DNA of 64,000 bases from Leptospira andrefontaineae. GTDB lineage: Bacteria; Spirochaetota; Leptospiria; Leptospirales; Leptospiraceae. How positions within the stretch are numbered: position 1 is the stretch's first letter; each line of letters begins with the position of its first letter. The stretch lies in NCBI RefSeq assembly GCF_004770105.1, contig NZ_RQEY01000016.1, positions 1 through 64,000 of the forward strand. Direction: 5' to 3'. Shown piece after piece: positions 27,228 through 36,603 of this stretch. Under the pieces are notes generated by a model, which searched no databases, was not told the DNA's origin, and saw nothing but the letters and a program-made list of their open reading frames with translations. The position numbers and the translations under genes were made by a program.

Positions 27228-28292
27228 ATGTTAGACAGACTAGAAAAAATACAACAAAAATACCTCAAAATATCGGACGAACTCACAACCGCGTCCAATC
27301 CGGATGATTTAAAACGACTTTATAAGGAACGTTCCCGACTCACGCCCTTATTCGATAAAATTACCGAATACCAAAAATTAATTCAGAACAAAAAAGACGC
27401 TGAAGAACTTTTAAAAACCGAAAAAGACGGGGATATGCGCTCCATGTACGAAGAAGAGCGCAAAGAAGCGGAAGAAAGGATAGAAAGTTTGGAGAAGGAG
27501 TTGGAAATCCTACTTCTTCCTCCTGATCCGAATTCAGGCAAAAATATACTTCTCGAAATAAGAGCAGGGACCGGTGGAGAAGAAGCTGGATTATTCGTCT
27601 CCGACCTATTTAGAATGTACACTAAGTATGCGGACAAGCAAGGCATCCGTCATGAGATCATAGATTCTTCTCCTACCGGGATAGGCGGATTAAAAGAGAT
27701 CATCTTCGCGATGGAGAATGATAAAGCTTACGATCTTTTTAAATTCGAAGCAGGAACTCATAGAGTGCAAAGAATTCCTGCAACTGAATCCGGAGGTAGG
27801 ATTCACACAAGTGCTGTGACTGTTGCAGTTTTACCGGAAGCAGAAGAGTCTGAGATCAATATAAACGAAAACGATCTGAGAGTGGATGTATATCGTTCTT
27901 CCGGTTCTGGCGGACAGCACGTCAACACTACTGACTCTGCGGTTCGTATCACTCACATTCCAACAGGTATCGCAGTTGCATGTCAGGATGAAAAATCCCA
28001 ACACAAGAACAAAGCAAAAGCGATGAGGATCTTAAGTGCTAGGATATTAGAAAAACAGGCGGAAGAAAAGAAGGCCGCAGCTGATGCTCTAAAAAAACAG
28101 ATGGTGGGTTCAGGAGACAGATCCGAAAGAATACGAACGTATAATTTTCCGCAAGGAAGATGTACGGATCATCGGATCGGATTCACTAGTCATAATCTTT
28201 CTGCTATAATGGAAGGTGATCTGGACGACTTGATCAACGCCTTAACGGAAGAAGATAGAGTCAAACGCCTCGCAAATTCACAGGCAAATTAG
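27228..28292 (+). CDS. prfA: Peptide chain release factor 1
   Basis: A 354-residue class I release factor that ends translation at UAA and UAG. The PAT tripeptide of RF1, in the segment [14 protein letters not shown] near residue 186, identifies the UAA/UAG factor and distinguishes it from RF2. The catalytic GGQ motif is in [19 protein letters not shown] near residue 230. Domain I helices occupy the first 100 residues and the terminal domain has the usual [13 protein letters not shown]. Length is normal. The gene is divergent from the EcsC-like gene with a 40-base gap. No regulatory frameshift is present, as expected for RF1. Confidence 0.98.
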   Translation: MLDRLEKIQQKYLKISDELTTASNPDDLKRLYKERSRLTPLFDKITEYQKLIQNKKDAEELLKTEKDGDMRSMYEEERKEAEERIESLEKELEILLLPPDPNSGKNILLEIRAGTGGEEAGLFVSDLFRMYTKYADKQGIRHEIIDSSPTGIGGLKEIIFAMENDKAYDLFKFEAGTHRVQRIPATESGGRIHTSAVTVAVLPEAEESEININENDLRVDVYRSSGSGGQHVNTTDSAVRITHIPTGIAVACQDEKSQHKNKAKAMRILSARILEKQAEEKKAAADALKKQMVGSGDRSERIRTYNFPQGRCTDHRIGFTSHNLSAIMEGDLDDLINALTEEDRVKRLANSQAN

Positions 28293-28369
28293 AACCGTTT
28301 TAGACTTCTGTTCGTCCAACCGAATAAAGTTGATGTTTCAGCCTAAAATTTTGCGATGGTAATCAGAGT

Positions 28370-29872
28370 ATGATACTAGAGATAGAAGAACCGCATCGTA
28401 GGATCTGCGGGGAAAGAATACCATTTGAAAATATACACGCGGTTTCCATGAGCCTTCCGGAAGTCGCTGATGTAATCGGATACGAAGAAAAAAGAACCGA
28501 AACTCTTTCCAGATTAAAAGCGGGATATCCTCGATTTGTAGCTCATGCTTATATCGAAAAAATTTTAGATTATAATAGAGAGACCAACGCAGTCGACGGT
28601 CCTCAGTTTATCGTAAACTCCCGCAAAGCCGCCGAACATATTGTTTCATTCTTCAAAGTAAAAGGTGCAAGAATCATAGAAGACGAAGGTATCATCACTT
28701 TAACAATACCTTCCGATAAAGAAAACGAATCCAAAATATTATCCTTCATCCAACATACGGGATGTTTATTATCTTCTCGCAAGGCAGAAGATTACTTATT
28801 CAAAAAAGGACTTATAGATTCTATATACAAAGAAGAATCCAGAAAAGAAAAACCTTATGATAAGGTAGAAGCATCATTATCCTCTTTATATCCGGGAAAA
28901 GATCTGCAAGTATATTTAGCAACTTCCGGAATGAATGCAGTTTATGCATCTTTTAGAGCATTGGATAAAATTCGTGCAAAAGAAGGGAAAGATATCTGGC
29001 TCAGACTCGGATGGTTGTATGTGGATAATATTAGAATATTAGAAAAATATTCTAGAGGTTCTCATATATTCCATGATGTAGTCGATCTAAAAGAATTAGA
29101 AGAATTCCTTTCTAAAGAAGGCCATCGAGTAGCAGCAATCCTTACTGAGTCTCCTACAAATCCACTTATCCAAGTTCCGGATTATCCTGAACTCAAAAAA
29201 CTTTTGGAAAAATACGGGATTCCTTTGGTGGCCGATATTTCCGTAGCGGGTTCCGCAGTTGTGGATCTTTCTCCGTATGCGGATGTGATCGTAGAAAGTT
29301 TAACCAAGTTCGCATCTGGACATGCTGATGTAATGATGGGTGCTTTATTTTTGAATCCTTCTTCTCCTTATTTTGAGAGTTTGAAAAAGGATTCTCCTGA
29401 GTTTTTAGAAACTCCTTATATCAGAGACTGCGAACGTATGTCCTTCGAATTAGAAGGGTATGTTGAAAGGGTAAAAGAGATCGGAAGGAATGCTGCAAAG
29501 CTTGCAAACTTCTTCTCTGATCATCCTAAGATCAAAGCAGTTCATTGGAGTGGTTCCGAAGAAAATCACGGAAATTTTTCCAAGATCGCAAGAGATAAAG
29601 ATCTTCATTGTGGAGTGATCACGATCGAGCCTGGAGTTCCTTTGGAACCATTTTATAATTCTTTAAGGTTGCTAAAGGGGCCAAGCTTCGGAACTGAGTT
29701 CACTCTGAACATGTTGTATATGTATTTGGCACATTACGAGTTAGTATCTACAGAAGCAGGTAGAGGATTTTTACGAGAAGTAGGATTGGATCCAAGCCTG
29801 ATCCGAATTTCTATCGGAAGAGAAAATCCGGATCTTCTAATTGCAGAATACAAAAAAGCTCTGGGGGATTAA
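28370..29872 (+). CDS. Cys/Met-metabolism PLP enzyme, STR2-type cystathionine gamma-synthase-like
   Basis: A 500-residue PLP-dependent enzyme. Residues 150-500 form the Cys/Met-metabolism fold (cystathionine gamma-synthase family): [35 protein letters not shown], and the PLP-lysine site [18 protein letters not shown] near residue 315. Residues 1-150 are an extra N-terminal domain beginning [17 protein letters not shown] and [13 protein letters not shown], which resembles the N-terminal extension of fungal Str2 cystathionine gamma-synthases. It likely joins cysteine to an activated homoserine for methionine synthesis, but direction and substrate are not settled. The 3' end hosts the terminator of the convergent membrane-protein gene. 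Confidence 0.8.
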   Translation: MILEIEEPHRRICGERIPFENIHAVSMSLPEVADVIGYEEKRTETLSRLKAGYPRFVAHAYIEKILDYNRETNAVDGPQFIVNSRKAAEHIVSFFKVKGARIIEDEGIITLTIPSDKENESKILSFIQHTGCLLSSRKAEDYLFKKGLIDSIYKEESRKEKPYDKVEASLSSLYPGKDLQVYLATSGMNAVYASFRALDKIRAKEGKDIWLRLGWLYVDNIRILEKYSRGSHIFHDVVDLKELEEFLSKEGHRVAAILTESPTNPLIQVPDYPELKKLLEKYGIPLVADISVAGSAVVDLSPYADVIVESLTKFASGHADVMMGALFLNPSSPYFESLKKDSPEFLETPYIRDCERMSFELEGYVERVKEIGRNAAKLANFFSDHPKIKAVHWSGSEENHGNFSKIARDKDLHCGVITIEPGVPLEPFYNSLRLLKGPSFGTEFTLNMLYMYLAHYELVSTEAGRGFLREVGLDPSLIRISIGRENPDLLIAEYKKALGD

Positions 29873-29884
29873 ACCCGCCAGAGC
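29852..29884 (-). terminator. Intrinsic terminator of the minus-strand membrane-protein gene, inside the opposing CDS end
   Basis: GCTCTGG/CCAGAGC plus GGG/CCC with one bulge form a long stem that spans the TAA stop of the plus-strand gene (29870-29872). On the minus strand it is followed by TTTTTTG, so it reads as an intrinsic terminator for the gene ending at 29918. On the plus strand only GAAAAATTT follows, so it is weaker there. Confidence 0.75.
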
Positions 29885-29917
29885 GAAAAATTTGAACGGT
29901 TCTAAAGAAGACGTATC

Positions 29918-30811
29918 TTAGGCAGCAGAACGAACACTTTGTAGTTTGCCACCAGTTTCAGTTTCCGATTGTAAAACAGTTTTATAGAAAATTTGGAATA
30001 ATCCAAATTTAGAAATTCCTAAAGCATAAATCACTAAAACGGAAACAATTGCCCCTAAGATCCAACCTAATTGGTGAATGATCACGCTGGAGATGATCGC
30101 AAATCCCAATGCACCCACGAACACAGTTGCTAAGAACGCAATTGTAGAAGCAAAACCGGAAGGGGATTTTCTAACGGAAAATTCTCCGGAGCCACCTAAT
30201 TCCCAACCTTCTTTTTCGATCTTTAGAAGTGAAACGATCAGAACTGGAATTAAGATCACGCCCATCGCATATAAAGTGATCGCAACATCAGAGGTTAGCC
30301 AGTTGATTGCTGTTCCCCAGGTCCATGTGTGGAATTGTTCCACGGACTCTGAGAAAAATCTTTTATAACCTGTTCCGTCCCATCCATGAACTAGAATGAA
30401 GAACATTCCAAAATATCCCGCAGGAACTTGCAGATAAGCTAAGAAATTTTTCCCTGCTTCGATCAATTTCCAAACAACCCAGAAACCTAAGATCCCTTGG
30501 GAGATATTCGTTAAACCGAATAAAGCCACAAGCCAACCAGGCATTGTCTTATCTCCAGCATGCATTGTTTCCCAACTAGTAAACTGCCAGACAAGGTAGA
30601 GACCGGATGGGGCGAATAATAAACCTAAATAAAGAAGGTTCGAGATGAAATAGGTATTCTTCCAAAATGGGACCTTCTCCTCCTCTTTTTTTATGGAAGG
30701 AATAGAACCTGGCGTTGTCTCTCCTGCCTGCAATTTTTTAATTTGGCGAGCTGCGGCCATTGCATAACCGGCTCCCAGGCCGTAGGCCCAAAAAACATCC
30801 ACTTGAACCAT
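29918..30811 (-). CDS. Polytopic membrane protein of unknown function, probable TetR target
   Basis: A 297-residue protein with about seven hydrophobic segments. The N-terminus (VFWAYGLGAGYAMAAARQIKK) is unusual, then a short charged linker precedes FWKNTYFISNLLYLGLLFAPSGLYLVW. Other features are the motif HGWDGTGYKRFF near residues 146-157 and an aromatic segment FHTWTWGTAINWLTSD. I do not recognise the family. AGGAG lies 11 bases before the ATG. A perfect TetR-type palindrome at 30846-30861 lies 35 bases upstream, and the TetR gene at 31919-32545 is close by. Confidence 0.7.
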   Translation of the reverse strand: MVQVDVFWAYGLGAGYAMAAARQIKKLQAGETTPGSIPSIKKEEEKVPFWKNTYFISNLLYLGLLFAPSGLYLVWQFTSWETMHAGDKTMPGWLVALFGLTNISQGILGFWVVWKLIEAGKNFLAYLQVPAGYFGMFFILVHGWDGTGYKRFFSESVEQFHTWTWGTAINWLTSDVAITLYAMGVILIPVLIVSLLKIEKEGWELGGSGEFSVRKSPSGFASTIAFLATVFVGALGFAIISSVIIHQLGWILGAIVSVLVIYALGISKFGLFQIFYKTVLQSETETGGKLQSVRSAA

Positions 30812-30845
30812 TGGATTAAAATCTCCTCACCTTAATTAGATATAA

Positions 30846-30861
30846 GAATGACATGTCATTC
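30846..30861. promoter_or_regulatory. Candidate TetR operator A (perfect 16-bp palindrome)
   Basis: GAATGACA and TGTCATTC abut as a perfect palindrome. It lies 35 bases upstream of the minus-strand membrane-protein start and 118 bases from the hydrolase start. The TGACA/TGTCA half sites are like those of many TetR operators. It also contains the ATG of a false hydrolase start at 30848. Confidence 0.7.
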
Positions 30862-30924
30862 AGTTTTTGTCAATAGGGGAAATCGAAAAATTTCAAAGAA
30901 AAACGTGTTTTACTTTGAAGCGGA

Positions 30925-30942
30925 AATGACTTATCTGTCATT
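30925..30942. promoter_or_regulatory. Candidate TetR operator B (6-bp arms, 6-base spacer)
   Basis: AATGAC and GTCATT are perfect complements with a 6-base spacer (TTATCT), and flanking CGGA/TCCG extends the symmetry imperfectly. It is 37 bases ahead of the hydrolase ATG at 30980. The same half sites as operator A suggest that one regulator controls both divergent genes. Confidence 0.65.
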
Positions 30943-30979
30943 CCGATTGGGTTGGGAATTTTCATTAAACAGGGAAATT

Positions 30980-31909
30980 ATGAAAAGAACAACAATAAGC
31001 TTAATGTTACTTCTCATCATTCTACTTGATTGTAGATTTTTAGGGGTCGGCTCCGAGTCCTTAGAGGATTTGAAAACAAAATATGCGAACTCGGAATCCA
31101 AGTACGCTCCGATTGGGGATTTAAATATCCATTATAGAGACGAGGGCCAAGGACCTGTAATCATATTATTACATGGTGTATGTTCTTCATTGCATACATG
31201 GGATTCTTGGGCAGAATTATTAAAGTCTCGTTATAGAGTGATCCGCATCGATCTTCCTGGTCATGGTCTTACAGGCCCTCCGAGCGATTTGGAGAAGTTG
31301 AATTTGGAAGAAGGTGTAGAAGTCCTGAACAAATTCCTGGAATATCTAAAAGTGGATTCTTTCTATTTGGTAGGGAATTCTATGGGAGGTTATATCTCCT
31401 GGAATTATGTATTAAAATATCCTAATAAAGTTCAAAAATTGGTATTGATAGATGCGGCCGGATATGCGCAACCTATGCCTCCTATGATTGCATTGGGAAG
31501 TAATCCTATCGTAAGTCCATTTGCACGTCATATGCTGCCAAGTTTTATGGTGGAAAAAAGTGTAGATGAAGTTTACGGAGATCCTACAAAGATCACGCCT
31601 GAGATCAAAACAAGATATGTGGATCTTTCTAGAAGAGAAGGAAACAGGCAGGCTTATAATTATTTTTTCAGGACTGCCAGGGAGAAGTTTACTGATCCTA
31701 AAATTTCAGAAGGGATCAAACTGGTAAAAACTCCGACCTTGGTTATGTGGGGAAAAGAAGATCATTGGTTAAAATTGGAATATGCACAGAATTGGACTAA
31801 GGATCTCCAGAATTCTAAGTTCATTTCTTATGAAGGGGCAGGTCATATTCCTATGGAAGAAATCCCGGATATTACTGCAAAAGATCTTGTGGAGTTCCTT
31901 ATATTATAA
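30980..31909 (+). CDS. Alpha/beta hydrolase, putative lipoprotein
   Basis: A 309-residue hydrolase. The leader MKRTTISLMLLLIILLDC carries a possible lipobox (Cys18). The alpha/beta-hydrolase parts are complete: oxyanion region LLHGVCSSLHTWD near residue 64, DLPGHGLTG, nucleophile LVGNSMGGYISW (Ser near 130), acid WGKEDHWL near 260 and histidine EGAGHIPMEE near 290. ATG 30980 has AGGG upstream; the frame stays open to 30848 inside operator A and is rejected. It is divergent from a membrane protein and convergent with a TetR gene that probably controls both. Confidence 0.88.
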   Translation: MKRTTISLMLLLIILLDCRFLGVGSESLEDLKTKYANSESKYAPIGDLNIHYRDEGQGPVIILLHGVCSSLHTWDSWAELLKSRYRVIRIDLPGHGLTGPPSDLEKLNLEEGVEVLNKFLEYLKVDSFYLVGNSMGGYISWNYVLKYPNKVQKLVLIDAAGYAQPMPPMIALGSNPIVSPFARHMLPSFMVEKSVDEVYGDPTKITPEIKTRYVDLSRREGNRQAYNYFFRTAREKFTDPKISEGIKLVKTPTLVMWGKEDHWLKLEYAQNWTKDLQNSKFISYEGAGHIPMEEIPDITAKDLVEFLIL

Positions 31910-31918
31910 AATTTGAAT

Positions 31919-32545
31919 TTAACGTTTGCCCATTCCTTCTAACATAAGAGTGGGCATTTCTTCCAGCCAACGTTTTGCAAATTTAGAATCTACTTTGGAA
32001 GATAGATTGATCCTAATTCCTTCGAACATCATCGCATTTACGGCTTGGGATGCGATTCGAGTATCCAATTCTTTTCTTAAAAATCCTTTTTTCACACCAT
32101 TCTTCAGGTATAACTCAGTAAGCCTGGCACTTTTATCTATTCCAAGTTGTACTTTTCTTTTTACAGTTTCATCCAATGCCATCGCTTCGAAAAAAACGAT
32201 CTTTGCTTGCCTTGGGTCTTTACTGAAAAGTTGAAATAGTTCCCAACCGATATTCTTGATCTGGTTTCTGTATTCTTCTATAGTGTTTGATTTTTCAGGA
32301 CTTTCTTTACGGACTACTTCTAATAACCCAAGAAGGATCCGATCCACTAGTGCATGTAAGATATCTAATTTATTCTTAAAATAACGGTAACAGGTACCAT
32401 GACCTATGTTTAATTTTCCGGCTATGTCTGCGATCCCTGCCTCGTGGTATCCTTTTTCGGAGAATACATCCAATGCTGCTTCCAGGATCTGTTCTCTTCT
32501 TGCTTCTGCCCTGTTGGCGATCGGACTAGGAGGCTTTGTTCTCAT
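31919..32545 (-). CDS. TetR/AcrR-family regulator, probable controller of the divergent pair
   Basis: A 208-residue TetR repressor from ATG 32545, which has AAGGAG three bases upstream. The helix-turn-helix is near residues 34-56 (IADIAGKLNIGHGTCYRYFKNKLDIL). An upstream TTG at 32581 would add 12 residues and lies only nine bases after the preceding kinase stop. Two palindromes of matching half sites occur in front of the adjacent divergent genes, so I infer this protein binds them. The effector is unknown. Confidence 0.88.
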   Translation of the reverse strand: MRTKPPSPIANRAEARREQILEAALDVFSEKGYHEAGIADIAGKLNIGHGTCYRYFKNKLDILHALVDRILLGLLEVVRKESPEKSNTIEEYRNQIKNIGWELFQLFSKDPRQAKIVFFEAMALDETVKRKVQLGIDKSARLTELYLKNGVKKGFLRKELDTRIASQAVNAMMFEGIRINLSSKVDSKFAKRWLEEMPTLMLEGMGKR

Positions 32546-32590
32546 GTTCTCCTTACTCTGATTTGGAGAACTAGTTCGCAAGAAATTTTC

Positions 32591-34738
32591 CTAATTCGGA
32601 AGTTCAAAACGGATTTGGAAACTGGCTCCATGATCTTTGGAACTGGAAAAATCCAATTTTCCTTTCAGTTGTTTAGTTAGGACTTGGACCAGGGTTAATC
32701 CGAAAGAGTGAGTTGCGATCGGATTCAACTCGTTCGGCAAACCGACTCCGTTGTCTGAAACTTCTAAGGTTACTACATTTTCCTTTTTCTGAAGCCTGAC
32801 TTGAATCTTTGGCCTTTCATCCGTAGGAGAAAAATTATGAGGGAATGCATATTTGAAAGAATTTGTAAGTAATTCATTCAACGCAAGTCCGAGCGGAATC
32901 GCAATGCTGATCTCTAAATGGATAGGGCTTGATATCACATCCACTCTTGTTTCCGCTCCGATCTTATAGGCAGACCTGATCTTCTCCACAAGCCTTTTGG
33001 AATAACCTGAAAATTCTACATTTCCCAGATCGTTAGATTGGTATAACTCGTCATGGATCAACGCCATGGTCTGGATCCTGTTTTGGCTTTCAGTAAATGC
33101 TTCGTGAATCTTAGGATCGTTTTCGTATTCCGACTGAAGATTAAATAAACTGGAAATCACCTGGAGATTGTTTTTTACTCTGTGATGGATCTCTTTCAAC
33201 ATCACTTCTTTTTCTTTTAAGGAAGATTTTAACTGTCTCTCAGCCTGTTTTTTATCAGTTATCTCCGTAACAGTAATAATGGTAGAAGAGAATGTGTCTT
33301 CGAATTCCGGTGCCAAGGACCAACGAATGGATGCTTCGAATTGTTTTCCGTTGCAAGTGGATAATGTAGTTTCTGTATGAAGAACTCTTGCTCCAAAACG
33401 AATTCGGGTCAGAAGTTTTTTGAAATAATGATCGTTTCCTTTTCGGAAAAAATTCCTGGCAAGAAATAAGACTTCTTCCTTTGAACTTGCATGGAATAAT
33501 CGAACGGATTCTTTATTCGCATCTACTACACTTACAGTTTCATAACATTCAGAAACGAATTTGGGATTCGTCTTCAGGAATTTAGTAAATTCCTTTCTGG
33601 ACATTTTAGGTAATTCCCCGAGCATTCTTTTTACCTCAGAGTAATCACATTCTAAAATTGCGATCGGGACATTCTCGAATAAACCTTTATAGATCGCCTC
33701 GCTTGCTCCTAAAAATCGATAGGAGCGATCCAATTCTTGGGTCCTTTCTGCGACTAATCCTTCTAATCTTTTATGCGATTGATAGATCTCTTCTTGTGCA
33801 TCGATTCTTTCTTTTACTACCGACAAAGCCAGAAGGGAAGCGATTGAGATAGCGGAAAGAAAACTTTGTAAAAGAAGAAGGGAAACTTCTTGTGAAGCGG
33901 GAAAATTATATGAATTTCCTTTTGCTGTTCCTAATATCGCTATGATGGAAACGATGATGAGTATGAGAGAAGATTCTCTTCCGCCGAATCTGAGAGAAAC
34001 AAGTGAAATGACTGCGATCAGAAGATAAGAAAGAGGAAAGTATGCAGGAACTTCATTGATGCTGAAAAAGTAAACGATCCCTCCTCCTAATAAAATCAAG
34101 AAGGAGACTAGTCCCACACTTTCTTTCCAAGAATGTACTTGGAATCTCGCGACTCCCGGTCCTAACCAACTTAAAAAAAACGGAAAGTATACGAATACTC
34201 CTAAAGAATCCCCCATCCACCAAATGATCCATGTAGGAAAAAGTGAATTTATATCCAGTATTCCTAAAACTAGAAGTCCTGAACATGCGATTGTCGCCGC
34301 GATAATACAAACTAATGTTTCTATCCAAAGGAATCTAAGAACGAAGGAGGTGTTTTTCGTAAGATCTAATCCAGGAATAAATTTTTTATATAAATAAGCT
34401 CCTGTGAAAGATTGTAATGTGCTTCCGCAGGCAATCAGTGCTGCTGCTCCAAAATAAATACTTAGTTCCTGTCCCGGAAGATCCTCATGCCGGATCTGGC
34501 AATTGTATAAAAAGGAACCTGTGAAAATCCCTAGATAAGAAACTCTTCCGAATAATAAAGGAGTGACTAACCCCCAGCCGGATGCAGGCCATATGGGGGA
34601 CGCGTAATCCGAAAAAGTCCCGAAAGATTCTCCGAATTTTCCCAAAAGAAAATAAACAGAAGTTACCAGAAGAAATTTGGCAGGGGTTTTAAAGAATTTT
34701 AGGGATCGATATAACATTAATCTTAGAATCTTATTCAT
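32591..34738 (-). CDS. MASE1 sensor histidine kinase (HisKA_2 type)
   Basis: A 715-residue sensor kinase. Residues 1 to about 300 are a MASE1-like membrane region with eight or so helices, including YASPIWPASGWGLVTPLLFG and a DSLGVFVYFPFFLSW segment. A PAS-like domain follows at about 330-460. The dimerisation/phosphoacceptor helix reads EIHHRVKNNLQVISSLFNLQ, typical of HisKA_2 kinases, with the His near residue 524. The ATPase domain has ALNELLTNSFKYAFP and SDNGVGLP, closing with HSFGLTLVQVLTKQLKG. TTG 34792 overlaps the divergent pabB start; ATG 34738 is preferred. No response regulator adjoins it. Confidence 0.88.
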   Translation of the reverse strand: MNKILRLMLYRSLKFFKTPAKFLLVTSVYFLLGKFGESFGTFSDYASPIWPASGWGLVTPLLFGRVSYLGIFTGSFLYNCQIRHEDLPGQELSIYFGAAALIACGSTLQSFTGAYLYKKFIPGLDLTKNTSFVLRFLWIETLVCIIAATIACSGLLVLGILDINSLFPTWIIWWMGDSLGVFVYFPFFLSWLGPGVARFQVHSWKESVGLVSFLILLGGGIVYFFSINEVPAYFPLSYLLIAVISLVSLRFGGRESSLILIIVSIIAILGTAKGNSYNFPASQEVSLLLLQSFLSAISIASLLALSVVKERIDAQEEIYQSHKRLEGLVAERTQELDRSYRFLGASEAIYKGLFENVPIAILECDYSEVKRMLGELPKMSRKEFTKFLKTNPKFVSECYETVSVVDANKESVRLFHASSKEEVLFLARNFFRKGNDHYFKKLLTRIRFGARVLHTETTLSTCNGKQFEASIRWSLAPEFEDTFSSTIITVTEITDKKQAERQLKSSLKEKEVMLKEIHHRVKNNLQVISSLFNLQSEYENDPKIHEAFTESQNRIQTMALIHDELYQSNDLGNVEFSGYSKRLVEKIRSAYKIGAETRVDVISSPIHLEISIAIPLGLALNELLTNSFKYAFPHNFSPTDERPKIQVRLQKKENVVTLEVSDNGVGLPNELNPIATHSFGLTLVQVLTKQLKGKLDFSSSKDHGASFQIRFELPN

Positions 34739-34791
34739 TTCGCTTTTAGGATTCGGAAGCAGCTGAGAATAAGGTTTTAAGACCTTATCCA

Positions 34792-36603
34792 ATGATTTCC
34801 GATCTATTTCAAAACTCCAGGAAACCCTTTATTTATTTAGGGGAAGGTTTCTCTGAAGAGGGACGTCTAGTTCTTACGGAGCCGAATGAGATTCTTACTA
34901 CTAATCGACGAAGTGAAGCAAGGAAATTCCTCTTAGAAATTCAAAACAAGGTCTCACAAGGATACCATGCGGCCGGTTGGATCTCCTACGAAGCCGGAGA
35001 TTTGTTTTTAAATCCTGACAATATGGAAGAAGTTTCGGAAGATCCACTCCTTTGGTTCGGAATTTTTTCTGAGCGGAGGACCTTAAACCCTACGGAAATT
35101 TCGGAATGGGAATCAAAATTTAAGGATAAAGGTTATTCTGCAAAAATCGGATCCGAGATGGATCTCAAAGAATACCAAGAGATCTTTTACAAGATCCGGA
35201 ACTTTCTCTACGAAGGTGATGTTTATCAGGTCAATTTTACATTTCCCCTACAGATAGAATTAGAAGGTTCTATCGGAAGATTGTTTTTCGAACTCAGAAA
35301 AAAACAGCCCGTTCCATACGAGGCTTGGATACATACCGGAGATTCCATTCAGATACAAAGAGATATTCTTTCCTTCTCTCCTGAACTATTTTGGGAAAGA
35401 AAATTGAATCAAATCAGAACTGTTCCTATGAAAGGAACAAGACCCAGAGGAAAAGATCTCGCAGAAGATCAAAAATTGAAATTGGAACTTTCCGATTCGG
35501 AAAAAGACAAAGCGGAAAATTTGATGATTACCGATCTTCTCCGAAACGATTTGGGAAGGATTTCTTTGCCAGGTTCAGTCAGTGTCTCTAAACTTTTTTC
35601 AATCGAAGAATATCCTACAGTTTTCCAGATGACCAGCGAGGTAAGATCAGAACTTTCTTCGGAAATAAAATGGACTGATATTTTAGAAGCATTGTTTCCA
35701 GGAGGTTCTATCACAGGGGCTCCTAAAAAAAGATCTTCAGAGATCATCCGTACTTTGGAAGAAAAGAGAGGAGTTTATACCGGTGGAATATTCTATCTTT
35801 CTCCCCAAAAAGAAATTTCTTCCATCGCGATCCGCACTCTTGAATTCTTACAAGATCCTTCCGGACAAAAAAAAGGAAGAATGGGTGTAGGTTCCGGAAT
35901 TACGATCGGTTCCGATCCGAATGCGGAATGGGAAGAATGTTGGTCCAAGGCAAAGTTTCTGAACGATACAAAAGAGAACTTTCACTTGTTCACGACTGCA
36001 ATTTGTAAAAGAAGAAAGATTTATTTTTTAGAAGATCATAAAGAAAGAATGAGAACATCCGCAAAAGAATTCGGGTTCGTTTGGAAGGAAGAAGGATGGG
36101 AATCCGCAGTTAAGGATATTGAGACTAATATTTCTTCCGACAAAAAGTATAGAGTGAAAATTATTCTTTCGCGAAATGGAGAATTCCAATCAGAAGTTTC
36201 CGAATTTCATCCAGGCCCCAAAGAAGGGAAGGTTCTTTTCAGCGGAACTTCTACCAATAAAAAAAATCGGTTTTTTTATCATAAGACAAATATCAGGGAA
36301 CTCTTTTCAACCGGTTATGAATCTGCAGTTTCGAAAGGTTATCTGGATCAAATTTACACAAACAAAGAAGGTTATCTGACGGAAGGAGCAATTCATTCTA
36401 TTTTTCTTTTCTTAAATGAAGAATGGGTCACTCCCTCTTTAGAAGAAGGAATTCTTCCTGGAGTTGCCCGAAAACAATTGGTTCGAAAATTAAAAGCTAA
36501 GGAAAAGAAAATTTCTAAAGATGATCTAAGTCTCGCGTCCAAGATCATTTTAGTAAATTCGCTTAGAGGAATTAGAAGGGTTTCTGGAGTAGATTTCGAA
36601 TGA
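34792..36603 (+). CDS. pabBC: Fused aminodeoxychorismate synthase component I / aminodeoxychorismate lyase (PabB-PabC)
   Basis: A 603-residue bifunctional enzyme for p-aminobenzoate and folate synthesis. Residues about 1-390 are PabB: GDVYQVNFTFPLQIE near 143, RTVPMKGTRPRGKD near 207, NLMITDLLRNDLGRIS near 243 and the chorismate-site LFPGGSITGAPKKRS near 302. From about residue 400 a class IV PLP domain (PabC) follows: AICKRRKIYFLEDHKERM, the probable PLP lysine in FFYHKTN near 500, and EGYLTEGAIHSIFLF. PabB makes aminodeoxychorismate with glutamine amidotransferase PabA (not in the window); PabC releases pyruvate. It leads a coupled set with thpR and aat. Confidence 0.93.
   Translation: MISDLFQNSRKPFIYLGEGFSEEGRLVLTEPNEILTTNRRSEARKFLLEIQNKVSQGYHAAGWISYEAGDLFLNPDNMEEVSEDPLLWFGIFSERRTLNPTEISEWESKFKDKGYSAKIGSEMDLKEYQEIFYKIRNFLYEGDVYQVNFTFPLQIELEGSIGRLFFELRKKQPVPYEAWIHTGDSIQIQRDILSFSPELFWERKLNQIRTVPMKGTRPRGKDLAEDQKLKLELSDSEKDKAENLMITDLLRNDLGRISLPGSVSVSKLFSIEEYPTVFQMTSEVRSELSSEIKWTDILEALFPGGSITGAPKKRSSEIIRTLEEKRGVYTGGIFYLSPQKEISSIAIRTLEFLQDPSGQKKGRMGVGSGITIGSDPNAEWEECWSKAKFLNDTKENFHLFTTAICKRRKIYFLEDHKERMRTSAKEFGFVWKEEGWESAVKDIETNISSDKKYRVKIILSRNGEFQSEVSEFHPGPKEGKVLFSGTSTNKKNRFFYHKTNIRELFSTGYESAVSKGYLDQIYTNKEGYLTEGAIHSIFLFLNEEWVTPSLEEGILPGVARKQLVRKLKAKEKKISKDDLSLASKIILVNSLRGIRRVSGVDFE

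Noticed and set aside
30848..30979. Upstream ATG for the alpha/beta hydrolase
   Set aside because: It lies inside a perfect operator palindrome, has no ribosome-binding site, and would bury the lipoprotein leader.
34739..34792. TTG start for the histidine kinase
   Set aside because: It overlaps the divergent pabBC ATG; the ATG at 34738 leaves a normal intergenic gap.
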